Made by a program: the position numbers and the translations under genes. Below, in pieces: positions 1-9,091 of a stretch of DNA of 64,000 nt. The number at the start of each line of letters is the position of its first letter. The stretch's first letter is position 1. Origin of the DNA: an uncultured Erysipelotrichaceae bacterium (lineage in GTDB: Bacteria > Bacillota_I > Bacilli_A > RFN20 > CAG-826); assembly GCA_902797855.1 (NCBI GenBank), contig CADBUI010000020.1, positions 1 to 64,000 of the forward strand, in the 5' to 3' direction. Below the pieces are notes generated by a model. The model worked only from the letters and a program-made list of their open reading frames with translations, had not been told where the DNA came from and made no database searches.

Positions 1-12
1 ATCAATCAAAAA

Positions 13-119
13 GCAATGATGACGTAGTCATTGCATCAAAATTTTTGATACAAAGAAAAAGAAGATGCATTTTGTTGCATCCTCTTAATCATTTAACAAT
101 GTAAACAAAACTTTACATT
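13..119. other. Upstream non-coding hairpins and octamer repeats
   Basis: The first 204 bases hold no gene. There are two hairpin-forming inverted repeats: a 7-bp stem at 13-19 with 28-34, and GAAGATGCA/TGCATCCTC around 61-85 with one wobble pair. Neither is followed by a clean T-run, so calling them terminators of an upstream gene is uncertain. A perfect inverted repeat, AATGTAAA (98-105) and TTTACATT (112-119) with a 6-nt spacer, lies just upstream of the promoter. A third TTTACATT copy (136-143) overlaps the -35 box. Confidence 0.4.
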
Positions 120-135
120 TAGTGCCTATCAACGT

Positions 136-164
136 TTTACATTGGTAAAGGTAGGAATTATAAT
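136..164 (+). promoter_or_regulatory. Predicted sigma-A promoter of the polysaccharide operon
   Basis: TTTACA (136-141) and TATAAT (159-164) are separated by 17 bases, close to the sigma-70/A consensus. The predicted start near 171 leaves a short AT-rich leader before the first gene at 205. The -35 box lies inside one of three TTTACATT octamers, so a repressor or activator could act here (inference). Confidence 0.55.
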
Positions 165-204
165 ATAGTCCAATAATTAATTTATAAATTATTGTTTATA
201 TATT

Positions 205-813
205 ATGCGAACAAGTCAAAAGATTTATCTACCATTTAAAAGACTTATTGGTATTTTTGGATCCTTTATTGGGATTATTGTTTGTTTTGTTTTATTGTGG
301 TGGTGGGTAATCCCTGTAAATGCGATTGTCACTAGAGGACATCCTTTCTTTGTTCATGAAAGATATGGAAAGAATCAAAAAGTTTTTAAAATGATTAAAT
401 TTAGATCGATGAAATTAGATGCAAATCCAAACCTTGCTCCTTCCGACATGAATAAGGAACAACAAAAATCGATGGATACCAAATTTGGCAAATTCTTAAG
501 AAAAACATCGATTGATGAAACCCCTCAATTATTAAATATATTCATTGGTCAAATGGCTTTTATTGGTCCTAGACCAGGAAGTGCACATAATGAAGAATAT
601 TTGAGAGAGTGTAGATTGAAATACGCTCCGAATGCTTATGATGTTAAACCTGGGATAAGTGGATACGCTCAAATTAAAATGAAAAGAGAACATGATCCTG
701 AGTTTAAAGCGTTATGGGATCATAAATACGTTGAAAGAATAAGCTTTTGGTTTGATACAAAAGTGTTTGTTTATACAATCCTTAAAATTTTCGGAGCAGT
801 GAAGGGAAGGTAA
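205..813 (+). CDS. Undecaprenyl-phosphate sugar-phosphate transferase (PglC/WcaJ-like)
   Basis: This is a monotopic phosphoglycosyl transferase of 202 aa, about the size of the minimal PglC-type catalytic unit. It would move a sugar-phosphate from a UDP-sugar to undecaprenyl phosphate and so start repeat-unit assembly on the inner membrane face. A hydrophobic re-entrant helix spans about residues 13-40. The family motifs follow: KFRSM (65-69), the catalytic Asp-Glu dyad in DETPQLLN (D104, E105), GPRPG (121-125) and KPGISG (148-153). It is the first gene behind the promoter at 136-164, as expected for a capsule operon. The exact sugar cannot be read from the sequence. Confidence 0.9.
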   Translation: MRTSQKIYLPFKRLIGIFGSFIGIIVCFVLLWWWVIPVNAIVTRGHPFFVHERYGKNQKVFKMIKFRSMKLDANPNLAPSDMNKEQQKSMDTKFGKFLRKTSIDETPQLLNIFIGQMAFIGPRPGSAHNEEYLRECRLKYAPNAYDVKPGISGYAQIKMKREHDPEFKALWDHKYVERISFWFDTKVFVYTILKIFGAVKGR

Positions 814-875
814 TTGCTGTTCATTTTCAAAATGAAATTTGAATTTAACTTTTGGAAAAGGAATTGGTTTAAATA

Positions 876-1319
876 ATGAAAGAGACGTTTGAAACAAAAA
901 AATATAAGGTAGGATTTACAGCTGGAGTGTTTGATATGTTTCATATTGGGCATTTAAATGTTTTGAAAAAAGCAAAAGAACAGTGCGATTTTCTTATTGT
1001 CGGTGTTTCTACTGATGAAGTTGTTTTAGAAAATAAACATAAGCGACCAATTATTCCTTTCGATGAACGTATGAAGATTATTGAATCAATTAAATATGTA
1101 GATAAAGTAATTCCACAAGAAAGTTACGATATTGAAGGCAAAATTAAAATCGCTATTGAAAACAATATTGATGTAATGTTTGTTGGTTCTGATTGGAAAG
1201 GAACCGACAAATGGAACAAATTAGAAAGCATTTTAAAAGAGAAAAACATCGATGTAATTTATTTGCCTCACACCGATGGCATTTCATCATCAATACTGAG
1301 AGAAAAGATAAAAAAATAA
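876..1319 (+). CDS. Cytidylyltransferase, TagD/GCT-like
   Basis: A 147-aa nucleotidyltransferase of the glycerol-3-phosphate cytidylyltransferase type. The nucleotide-binding HIGH motif is at residues 23-26, GSDWKGT at 104-110, and the C-terminal TDGISSS stretch (133-139) corresponds to the RTEGISTT motif of the family. It would make a CDP-alcohol (CDP-glycerol or similar) from CTP. It lies immediately before a LicD-type transferase. The likely job is therefore to supply the activated phospho-alcohol that LicD attaches to the glycan (inference). The RBS lies in a GGAAAAGGAA stretch upstream of the ATG. Confidence 0.85.
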   Translation: MKETFETKKYKVGFTAGVFDMFHIGHLNVLKKAKEQCDFLIVGVSTDEVVLENKHKRPIIPFDERMKIIESIKYVDKVIPQESYDIEGKIKIAIENNIDVMFVGSDWKGTDKWNKLESILKEKNIDVIYLPHTDGISSSILREKIKK

Positions 1320-1323
1320 AATT

Positions 1324-2142
1324 ATGAAACAAATGATTCAACTTACAAATGAGCAAAGAATTATTCTTAAAAACACGCAGTTAGAGCTTTTAGATGAATT
1401 TAAAAGTTTTTGTGATAATCATAATTTAAGATTTTACTTATTTGGTGGTACTTTACTTGGCGCAATCCGCCACAATGGTTTTATTCCATGGGATGATGAT
1501 ATTGATGTTTGCATGCCCAGAGAGGACTACAATCTATTTTTGAAACTTTATAAAGAGAATGATAGGTATTTTTTACAAACAGCAAAAACAGACAACCATT
1601 ATTTTTATCATTTTGCTAAATTAATGAAGAAAAATACTATCTATAACGAATATTTCACTCAAAATTTAAAAACTCAAAAAGGAATATTTATTGATATTTT
1701 TCCAATTAATGGATATCCGGACAATAAAATCAGTAAATTTCACTATAATTTTTGGCTTTTTTTATTAAATAAAAAGTCTTACCCACTTAACGTTTACAAA
1801 ATTAGAAAAATAAAAAGAAGTTCTTCATATATTGCCATGACTGTTTTATCCTGGCTTTTATTTTGGTGGGCCCCATATCACTTATGTGCAAGAATGAGAA
1901 ACAACTTTATGAAAAGGCACCAATATAAAAAATCAAATAAAGTTATTGTTGGGACTAATCTAAGAAAAATTTATAGCCGTGATTCCTTTGTTGGAATAAC
2001 TAATCTCTCTTTTGAAGGAAGAACAATGTATGGGATGAATGATGTGACAAAGTACCTTACCAAAATGTACGGTGATTATTTGAAATTGCCACCAGAATCT
2101 GAAAGAGAACCACATCATTATTTAGTTGAGTTTAAAGGGTAA
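1324..2142 (+). CDS. LicD family phospho-alcohol transferase
   Basis: A 272-aa LicD/fukutin-type nucleotidyltransferase-fold protein. The family signature is clear: GGTLLGAIRH at 41-50, then WDDDIDV at 56-62 with the metal-binding aspartates. LicD proteins transfer phosphocholine or related phospho-alcohols from CDP derivatives onto surface polysaccharides. The adjacent cytidylyltransferase, with a 4-base gap, supports a donor-maker plus transferase pair. A hydrophobic stretch near 160-185 may contact the membrane. The substrate is not determined. Confidence 0.9.
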   Translation: MKQMIQLTNEQRIILKNTQLELLDEFKSFCDNHNLRFYLFGGTLLGAIRHNGFIPWDDDIDVCMPREDYNLFLKLYKENDRYFLQTAKTDNHYFYHFAKLMKKNTIYNEYFTQNLKTQKGIFIDIFPINGYPDNKISKFHYNFWLFLLNKKSYPLNVYKIRKIKRSSSYIAMTVLSWLLFWWAPYHLCARMRNNFMKRHQYKKSNKVIVGTNLRKIYSRDSFVGITNLSFEGRTMYGMNDVTKYLTKMYGDYLKLPPESEREPHHYLVEFKG

Positions 2143-2148
2143 CGAATT

Positions 2149-5136
2149 GTGGAACAAAAGAAAAAAAGCATATCGATATCTGTTGTAATTTCCTTAATCA
2201 CACTTGTTGTTTCTTTTTTAACAAGCTTCATTTTTACAAAATTTTTGTTATCGCGCGAGCAAATAGGCGATATTAATTATGGGCTAAAAACAACAGCTGA
2301 TTCATTTGTTTCATTTGTTTCAATTTTTACTGTCGGTATGTCTTCGACTTTTATACGTTTTCACAAAAAATATGCTGATGATGAAAAAAGCGTTTTTTCG
2401 TCTTTCAATCTAATAACGTCCATTATTAGTTTAATAGCTATTATTTTTGGCTTGGTTCTTTTTGTATTAACAATAAATAACAAAATTTTAGATCCATCTG
2501 GAGGAGTGTATACACAGACACAAGTTAATGACTTTGCTGCTATTTTAGTAATATCAATTTCATATGTAGCCTTGTCTGTTGTTTTAGGAAATTCTAAATG
2601 GTTCCTAGAATCTACCAAAAAAATAGTTTTAGTAAGAATTATTAATTTGATTGTTGTCGTTCTTTATCCTGTTTTATCAACTATTTTCGTTTTAATGGGT
2701 GCGAATATGGTTGTTGTGACGCTAATATATTCCGCAGTTTATTTAGCTGGTTTTTTATTTTATTTATTCTTTAGAATCAAAACAGTTAAAACTATAGAAT
2801 TTCTTAAAATAAAAAACTTGAAAAAAACACTAATTAAAGAAATCCTTGTTTTCTCATTTTTTGTTGTTTTGACAAGCAGTATAGAAACTTTTAATCACTC
2901 CATAGACAAACTAGTATTGACTGTATCTTTGCAGGCAGCATCTTTAACAACGATTTATCAATTGAGTATTACACTTAATCAGGTCTTGCTATCACTGGCG
3001 GATATTATTTATGCTCCTTTCTTGCCATATATAGCAGATGATGTTGTTTCTAACAATCAAGAAGGTGTTCAAAAAACATATGATAAAGTAAGTTTATTGT
3101 TACTTCTTTTATCATTTTTAATTTTTACTGGTTTTGCAGCTTGTGGGAGAGAGTTTGTTTACATTTGGGTGGGCGAAGGAAAAGAAATGGTTTATTACTT
3201 TGCAACCATCCTTTTTGCTATTTGGCCATTTTATGGAATGGTTAAATTTACCAACTCTATACAACGACTATCAGCAAAACATTACAAAAGTACAATTTTA
3301 TATGTAATATCTTTTATTCTTCATATTGGTATCACTTTTGCGTTTGTTAAGATAATCGGCATATGGTCTTGCATCATTGGAACTGCTATTGGGAATATTT
3401 TTCTAGGAATATCTTTTATTATTTACAATAAAAAATACTTGCAACTAAAGCAAAAGTCATACTTAATAAATCTTCTAACATTATCAATATGTTCAGCAAT
3501 ATCGGTAGGTTTAACATTTTTGCTGTCTTTTGCAATAAAATCTAATATATCTGATTTGTCTAATGTTTATCTTTTACTAATTGAAGGATTTGCTTCGGTT
3601 TTATTGTTTTCAATTTCAATTGTTGTTGCATATTGGAAAAGGGTTAAAGATGTGTTTCTTAGAACTTTTAGTGACGCATATTCGATTAATCATTATAGTA
3701 ATCTTTCTTATTTGGGTTTGCTTAAAAACAAACTCTTACCATTCAAAAATAAAGTTAATAAATTATTTCCAATTGTTTTAATTTTATATTTTATATTTAA
3801 TTTTGCCTCTTATTATTTAGGCGGACTAAATTTAATTTCTTCTTTCGTTAATTCTTCTGTATTCGCATATTCTTCAAAAATAATATCTTATGCCATCATC
3901 ATTTCTTATGGATTTGTGTTTGCTTTATCAAACGATTGTAAAATTAGATTAAAAAATGTGCTCGCATTTATTTCTGTTTTTATTGTTTCAATATTATCGA
4001 GCATAATTGTCCCGAAGACAGTTTCGTTTGTAAGCGTAAATGAATATAGATGGACAGTACTTACAACGTTCAATTTGGGAATAAAAGACTTATTTATCGG
4101 AAACTTAAATTGGCTAATCGATTTATTAATTATGTTTTTTTATCTGTATATTTTTAGGCAAGCAACGACAAGAAAAAACCTTGTTGTCTTTATGAGATTT
4201 ATAGTTGTCTTTACATTAATAGAATGCCTATATTCATTTATTTTTCAGTATAAAGATTATTTATATTTCTTTTCTAAAGCGAGTGGTGATACTAGTTTTA
4301 ACGGTTATACAACAAATCTATCAGGTACATTTTCAAGCAAAAATGGCTTTGGTTTTTTGCTATTTCAGTCCATCATTGCTAGTTTTTACTTAACTCTTTA
4401 TGACTATAAAATTAAACCAAAGTTATATTGGATTCCATTTGTAATATTTAATATTGTCAATATTTTCTCACTTTGCAAAACATCAGCTTTAGCTTCGTTA
4501 TTTTTTGACTTATTCATATTCGTCTCTTGGCTTAATAAAGAAAGAAAAAATAATTTTAAAGTTTTCATTGCTACGATTGTTTCTGTTTTAGTTGTAGTTG
4601 GTTTGATTGGGTTCTGCTTTACTCCAATTATGAGAAGGATAAGCTTTATTGATAGTGTCATAAAAAAGGTTGATGAAATATTTTTTGTTTCAGGTGATGC
4701 GACAATTAGATCAAGGATTATTTTGTGGGAGTATGCACTGAAATTAGTTAAAGGCCCATATCTCATATTTGGTTACGGAAAGACAGCTTCATCATATTTT
4801 TTAAACGTCTCATCCAATTTTATTACTCATACTTTTCATAACGGTATTTTAGATATTCTATGTAGCTTTGGTATATTCGGAGTTGCGTTATATTTCTATG
4901 GAATAAGACATTCATACAAGGAAGCAACTCTGAACGCAAAAGAAGGAATACACAAAACATTAATTATTGCAATTATAGTAACAACACTTCTTTATGGGTT
5001 AATGGAAAATGTATATTTACTAATAAGTAGTTCATCTACAATGTTAGTTTCTAATGTTATTTTATCTGTTTCTAATGAAGATGGAATTTGTAAAATAGTA
5101 CATGGAGAAAACAATTATGTTGAAATCAGTATTTAA
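2149..5136 (+). CDS. Fused Wzx-type flippase and Wzy-type polymerase
   Basis: A 995-aa polytopic membrane protein, about twice the length of either family. It starts at a GTG six bases after licD. Residues 1 to about 500 look like a MATE-fold polysaccharide flippase (Wzx/RfbX), with a dozen or so helices and conserved loops such as STFIRFHKKY. Residues about 530-995 look like an O-antigen polymerase/ligase (Wzy): further helices, then a loop with TIRSRIILW, GYGKT (about 875) and HTFHNGILDILCSFG, the typical Wzy_C pattern. It would flip lipid-linked repeat units and polymerise them. No frameshift scar or homopolymer is visible at the junction (about 3660), so I read a genuine fusion. Confidence 0.8.
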   Translation: MEQKKKSISISVVISLITLVVSFLTSFIFTKFLLSREQIGDINYGLKTTADSFVSFVSIFTVGMSSTFIRFHKKYADDEKSVFSSFNLITSIISLIAIIFGLVLFVLTINNKILDPSGGVYTQTQVNDFAAILVISISYVALSVVLGNSKWFLESTKKIVLVRIINLIVVVLYPVLSTIFVLMGANMVVVTLIYSAVYLAGFLFYLFFRIKTVKTIEFLKIKNLKKTLIKEILVFSFFVVLTSSIETFNHSIDKLVLTVSLQAASLTTIYQLSITLNQVLLSLADIIYAPFLPYIADDVVSNNQEGVQKTYDKVSLLLLLLSFLIFTGFAACGREFVYIWVGEGKEMVYYFATILFAIWPFYGMVKFTNSIQRLSAKHYKSTILYVISFILHIGITFAFVKIIGIWSCIIGTAIGNIFLGISFIIYNKKYLQLKQKSYLINLLTLSICSAISVGLTFLLSFAIKSNISDLSNVYLLLIEGFASVLLFSISIVVAYWKRVKDVFLRTFSDAYSINHYSNLSYLGLLKNKLLPFKNKVNKLFPIVLILYFIFNFASYYLGGLNLISSFVNSSVFAYSSKIISYAIIISYGFVFALSNDCKIRLKNVLAFISVFIVSILSSIIVPKTVSFVSVNEYRWTVLTTFNLGIKDLFIGNLNWLIDLLIMFFYLYIFRQATTRKNLVVFMRFIVVFTLIECLYSFIFQYKDYLYFFSKASGDTSFNGYTTNLSGTFSSKNGFGFLLFQSIIASFYLTLYDYKIKPKLYWIPFVIFNIVNIFSLCKTSALASLFFDLFIFVSWLNKERKNNFKVFIATIVSVLVVVGLIGFCFTPIMRRISFIDSVIKKVDEIFFVSGDATIRSRIILWEYALKLVKGPYLIFGYGKTASSYFLNVSSNFITHTFHNGILDILCSFGIFGVALYFYGIRHSYKEATLNAKEGIHKTLIIAIIVTTLLYGLMENVYLLISSSSTMLVSNVILSVSNEDGICKIVHGENNYVEISI

Positions 5137-5551
5137 AAGAATTGCATTTTTGCTTTTTGCCACTTTGATATCTGGCTGCTCAATGGAAACCAGTATCAAA
5201 GGTGAATTTTTACTAGATAACAATTTTAAAATGGTTAAAGAATTCGAAAACGAAGAACAATGTTCAGACGAAGATAGATGGTTTTTGTTTGCAAGTACTT
5301 TCACGATGCATCCAGATAAAACATACGAACTAACGCTTCAATACAAAAATGGTGATAAAAAAGAATTTAAAGGAGATTATAAAATTTATGTCGGTAGTGA
5401 AGGCCACTCTGGTGAAGGGTACTTTACTTTAGATAGTAATAAACTTGATATAATTTTTCAGAGATCTTATTTCTTAATATTCGAATTGCCGGTCGAATAT
5501 AATCCATCTGGTAACGAGGCAATTCGTGTGTTGCATTTTCAAAGGTGGTAA
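5117..5551 (+). CDS. Small lipoprotein in polysaccharide operon, function unknown
   Basis: A 144-aa protein with a lipoprotein signal peptide: basic N-terminus, hydrophobic core, then lipobox LISGC. I start it at 5117 because GGAG at 5104-5107 is well placed; an in-frame ATG at 5102 would add five residues. The first codons overlap the end of the flippase-polymerase gene. The mature part is soluble and charged, and I recognise no domain. The operon position suggests a surface role linked to glycan export, but this is inference. Confidence 0.65.
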   Translation: MLKSVFKRIAFLLFATLISGCSMETSIKGEFLLDNNFKMVKEFENEEQCSDEDRWFLFASTFTMHPDKTYELTLQYKNGDKKEFKGDYKIYVGSEGHSGEGYFTLDSNKLDIIFQRSYFLIFELPVEYNPSGNEAIRVLHFQRW

Positions 5552-5553
5552 TT

Positions 5554-5946
5554 ATGCTAACAAGACTAAAAAATATGTCTAAAAATCAAATTACTGTGCT
5601 TTCTATCGACTGTGTTTTAATTACGATTTCGATGGTAATGTATTTTTTATATACGCAATTTGATTTATTGGGATATGGAATTGCTTTTCTTGTAGCGGGT
5701 TTAATTCAAATTATTACGAGAGTATTACTCTTGTATCTTAAAAATTTCAAATTCAATAAGTATTTATGGTTAGGTAAAGATTTCATCTTAATTGTATTGA
5801 TTGCTTTTATTGCATCTCTTATTATTTTGATTACTAATTCTTTTAGTTTGGAGTACAATAACTACATTATTTTTAATATATTATTCATAATATATGTATC
5901 TTTTCAAATATGTTTTGATTTACTAGCAGGTAAGAGTAATGGGTAA
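5554..5946 (+). CDS. Small integral membrane protein, unknown
   Basis: A 130-aa very hydrophobic protein with about four transmembrane helices (near 15-35, 40-62, 75-98 and 105-125). The ATG at 5554 has an AAAGGTGG ribosome site; an upstream GTG at 5545 is less convincing. It sits between a lipoprotein and a glycosyltransferase and overlaps the latter by 8 bases, so it belongs to the operon. The size and layout recall small flippase-like membrane proteins such as GtrA, but I see no diagnostic motif. Confidence 0.6.
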   Translation: MLTRLKNMSKNQITVLSIDCVLITISMVMYFLYTQFDLLGYGIAFLVAGLIQIITRVLLLYLKNFKFNKYLWLGKDFILIVLIAFIASLIILITNSFSLEYNNYIIFNILFIIYVSFQICFDLLAGKSNG

Positions 5947-7183
5947 AAAATATCTTTTTATAACTCAATCGGATTTATCTATGCAAGATTCAAATGGAAG
6001 AACTTTAAGAGATGTTTTTGGCTATGTTGATAATAAAGATATTTATTCTTTTTGCACAAATAGGAAGAACCCAGTTCTTTCTGCAAAACAAACATTTTGC
6101 ATTGATCAAAATCGACTTTTTAAAAAGAAAAGGATTCATAGAGATGCCGATAGTGAAACATTATTAAAATCAAAAACAATCGATGGCAGAAATAAAAAGA
6201 ATCCACTAACTTGCATACTTCGAAATTTGGCGTGGAATATGTCCTTTGTTTTTTGGAAATCAAAATTCAAAAAATGGATAAGACAAATTAACCCTGATGT
6301 TATTGTGTTTAATCCTGGTGACTTTGCCTTTATGCATAAAATAGCGACTTTTGCCTCAAAAATAGCTAATAAGAAATTGGTAATATACAATACAGAAGAT
6401 TATTATTTTAAAACCTGGAATTACTTACACGATGAAAGAGGATTTAAAAAACTATACCCAGCTTTTAGGAAGCAATTAGTCAGAGCCTATAATAAATCAT
6501 TTAATGCTTCCAAAATAATTATGCATAATACCCCTGGTCTTATGAGTGCTTACTCGGCAGTTTTCAAAAGCACAAAGCATGCTGTGGTTTATCATCCATC
6601 TAATTTGATTGCTAAAGAAGCCGATTCAAGCAATATGCCAATAACAAGTGAATTTTATTACTGTGGTGCTTTGGACAAGGGCAGGGATAAAACGTTAATT
6701 TTGTTTGCTAAATTGCTAGAGAGAGTGATTCCGGAAGCTTTAATTGTTGTTAACGGACCAGCTCCTAAGGAATGTCTAAAAGTTTTTAGTAAATGCCAAA
6801 ATATAAAATATGAAGGAATTATCGAATATCAAGAGGTTTCTCGTAACTTGTTGAAAAAAAGACTTTTACTCAGCATTAATTCACTGGATGAATATCAACT
6901 AAAAGATAAAAAACATGCATTTTCAACAAAACTATCTGATTATGTTGCGAGCTTTAACATTATCTTTCATATAAGCTTAGCTAACGATGAATATAATGTT
7001 ATTAGAGACAATAATTTAGGATTTGTTTCATCGTGTGAAACAGAAATAATAAATAACTTGCAAAAATTGTCCAATTGTTTAGAAAAAAATGTAAATCCGT
7101 TTAAAGATAACATGGTGAAATTCTACAAAAGATATTTAAATCCTATCTCTATATATAATTTCGTTCGCAAGGAGGTTGAATAG
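5939..7183 (+). CDS. Glycosyltransferase, GT4-like (GT-B fold)
   Basis: A 414-aa protein with the alternating pattern of a GT-B glycosyltransferase. A Rossmann-like start (KKYLFITQSD) is followed by a middle segment with FYYCGALDKGRDKTLILFAKLL, spread over residues of about 235-260, which corresponds to the start of the C-terminal nucleotide-sugar domain. The EX7E region of GT4 enzymes is weak here. The start overlaps the preceding gene by 8 bases and the next gene follows directly, which implies translational coupling. Donor and acceptor are unknown. Confidence 0.65.
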   Translation: MGKKYLFITQSDLSMQDSNGRTLRDVFGYVDNKDIYSFCTNRKNPVLSAKQTFCIDQNRLFKKKRIHRDADSETLLKSKTIDGRNKKNPLTCILRNLAWNMSFVFWKSKFKKWIRQINPDVIVFNPGDFAFMHKIATFASKIANKKLVIYNTEDYYFKTWNYLHDERGFKKLYPAFRKQLVRAYNKSFNASKIIMHNTPGLMSAYSAVFKSTKHAVVYHPSNLIAKEADSSNMPITSEFYYCGALDKGRDKTLILFAKLLERVIPEALIVVNGPAPKECLKVFSKCQNIKYEGIIEYQEVSRNLLKKRLLLSINSLDEYQLKDKKHAFSTKLSDYVASFNIIFHISLANDEYNVIRDNNLGFVSSCETEIINNLQKLSNCLEKNVNPFKDNMVKFYKRYLNPISIYNFVRKEVE

Positions 7184-9046
7184 ATGACGATCCAATATTT
7201 GCTTACGCTCGTTAAAAAAACACGTGAAGAAATAGTTTCTTTACTAGAAACAATGAATGTTTCTGGACATATTTTAATTGGCAATCAGTTAATGAATGAA
7301 GAATCAGAGTATGATATCAAGACAGACAAATATGTCGCCAAAATCTTTAATATGACAAGTAAAGGGGTCTCCAAAAATAGAAATTTCTTAACTTTGAAAT
7401 CATCTGCAGATTATGTAACTTATCTTGATGATGATATGTACTTTGATGATGGCGCTCAAAGCAAAATAGAAAAAATGTTAGAACAAAATCAATACGATGC
7501 TGTTAGATTCAACGTAATTTCTGATAATACAGATAGACCCATTAAATTGCTGAGCAAACGAGGGTTTGTTGGTTTTAGGCAACTATCTTCATTTGGTGTG
7601 TGGGGAGGGTTCTATAAGAGACAGTTTTTATTGGATAATAACATATTTTTTAGAGAAGACATTGGTCCTGGAACAGAAATTAATCATGGAGAAGATGGGT
7701 TATTTAATAAGATGTTTTTGAGAAAATCAAAAATTTATTCTATACCAGAATTAGCCTTTCACGTTAAACAAAGCGAATCAACATGGCAAGGGAAAAATAG
7801 AAATCTAGAACTAGAAATGTTTTCTCATGGTTATTTATATCAATTGTTATATCCGAATTTCCCTAAATTAATGACGAGATTATTTGTTCTAACACACATG
7901 CATTGTTATCCGAAAGGAACAAAAAAATCTTTTTTAAAAGAGCACATGTATAAAGGGATAAAAGCCGCAAAAGAAAAAGAATACAAAAGAGGGGGGGGCA
8001 TTAGAGTGCTTATTCTTGGACCAGTTGTCAATAAAAAAACATCTGGAGGTGTGGCTGTATTTGACGAAGGCCTATGCTACGGCTTTAAAGAATTGGGTGA
8101 TGAGGCAAACATTCTTTCAATCGACAAATCAAATAACATCAATAATCTTTCAATTGGAATTCACAATCCTAAGCCAAGCAAAATTTTCTTTCACTTTGGT
8201 AAAATTGCAAATGTGATTAAAAGATATGAACCTGATTTGGTTATCTCGTCATTGCAGTATTCCCTTGGAATTAAAAAATATAAAAGAAAATGGAAAAATG
8301 CGAAATATGTTCAAATATTGCACGGAACTCCTTGCCCAATAAATGGCAGATTTAAGGCCTGGTGCGTTAATTATGTAGCCCGCTACTCAAAAAAACATTT
8401 TGACAAATTAGTAACTGTAAGCCATTTATCATGGGCTATTAACAAAAAAATCAATAGGGTTGAGTGTGATGCGGTAATTAATACTGGTTGCACGCTTCTA
8501 CCATCAAGTAAAATCAGTAATGAAAGAAAATATGATTTTTGTTATGTAGGTAGACTTTACAGAGATAAGAATATTGAATTATTGATGGATGCAATAATTA
8601 AGTTGCATGAAACAAAACCAGAAATTAAAGTGTGCATCGTTGGGTACGGGGAGCAAGAACATTTATTTAAAAATGGTGAAAAATATGATTTAGATTTTGT
8701 TGATTTTAAAGGCCGACTAGAACACAATCTAGTAAGTTCCGTTTATCAGAATAGCAAATTCTTTATTTCTTTATGCGAACTTGAAGCTTGTGGGTTGGCT
8801 TTTTCGGAAGCGGCAATTAATGGGTGCAACCCGATTGCATCTTTATCATCCGGCCAAACAGCATATTTTAGGGAGAAAGAGTTCTATCACACGGTTGATA
8901 CTTCAAGTTTGGCCAACCTAACAAAAGAACTTGAACAAATACATTCGAACTTTAAAATTATATCGGAGGCAGAGATTCATAATTTAATGGAATTGTTTAG
9001 TTTTTCAAACATTGCCGATAGATATAAAAAACTTTTTGATAAATGA
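7184..9046 (+). CDS. Bifunctional glycosyltransferase, GT2 fused to GT4 across a G8 tract
   Basis: A 620-aa protein of two glycosyltransferases. Residues 1 to about 260 form a GT2-like domain with a DDD metal/nucleotide motif (YLDDDM, about 85-90). Residues about 274-620 form a GT4 domain with VLILGPV, a glycine-rich SGGVAVFDEG loop, FCYVGRLYRDKNIELL and the ELEACGLAFSEA motif. The join falls in a run of eight G (7991-7998, residues 270-272). With nine G the reading frame would hit TAG right after the tract, and GTG at 8006 would be an in-frame start for the GT4 part behind a G-rich ribosome site. So this may be two coupled genes, a phase-variable pair or a true fusion. Confidence 0.75.
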   Translation: MTIQYLLTLVKKTREEIVSLLETMNVSGHILIGNQLMNEESEYDIKTDKYVAKIFNMTSKGVSKNRNFLTLKSSADYVTYLDDDMYFDDGAQSKIEKMLEQNQYDAVRFNVISDNTDRPIKLLSKRGFVGFRQLSSFGVWGGFYKRQFLLDNNIFFREDIGPGTEINHGEDGLFNKMFLRKSKIYSIPELAFHVKQSESTWQGKNRNLELEMFSHGYLYQLLYPNFPKLMTRLFVLTHMHCYPKGTKKSFLKEHMYKGIKAAKEKEYKRGGGIRVLILGPVVNKKTSGGVAVFDEGLCYGFKELGDEANILSIDKSNNINNLSIGIHNPKPSKIFFHFGKIANVIKRYEPDLVISSLQYSLGIKKYKRKWKNAKYVQILHGTPCPINGRFKAWCVNYVARYSKKHFDKLVTVSHLSWAINKKINRVECDAVINTGCTLLPSSKISNERKYDFCYVGRLYRDKNIELLMDAIIKLHETKPEIKVCIVGYGEQEHLFKNGEKYDLDFVDFKGRLEHNLVSSVYQNSKFFISLCELEACGLAFSEAAINGCNPIASLSSGQTAYFREKEFYHTVDTSSLANLTKELEQIHSNFKIISEAEIHNLMELFSFSNIADRYKKLFDK

Positions 9047-9091
9047 TACTAATAAAAACTATATTAGAAGAATAAAATTGAGTTATTAAAA

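Noticed and set aside
8016-8216. Frame in the minus-one register after the G8 tract
   Set aside because: It is only the out-of-frame continuation expected if the G tract were one base shorter; no protein-like content.
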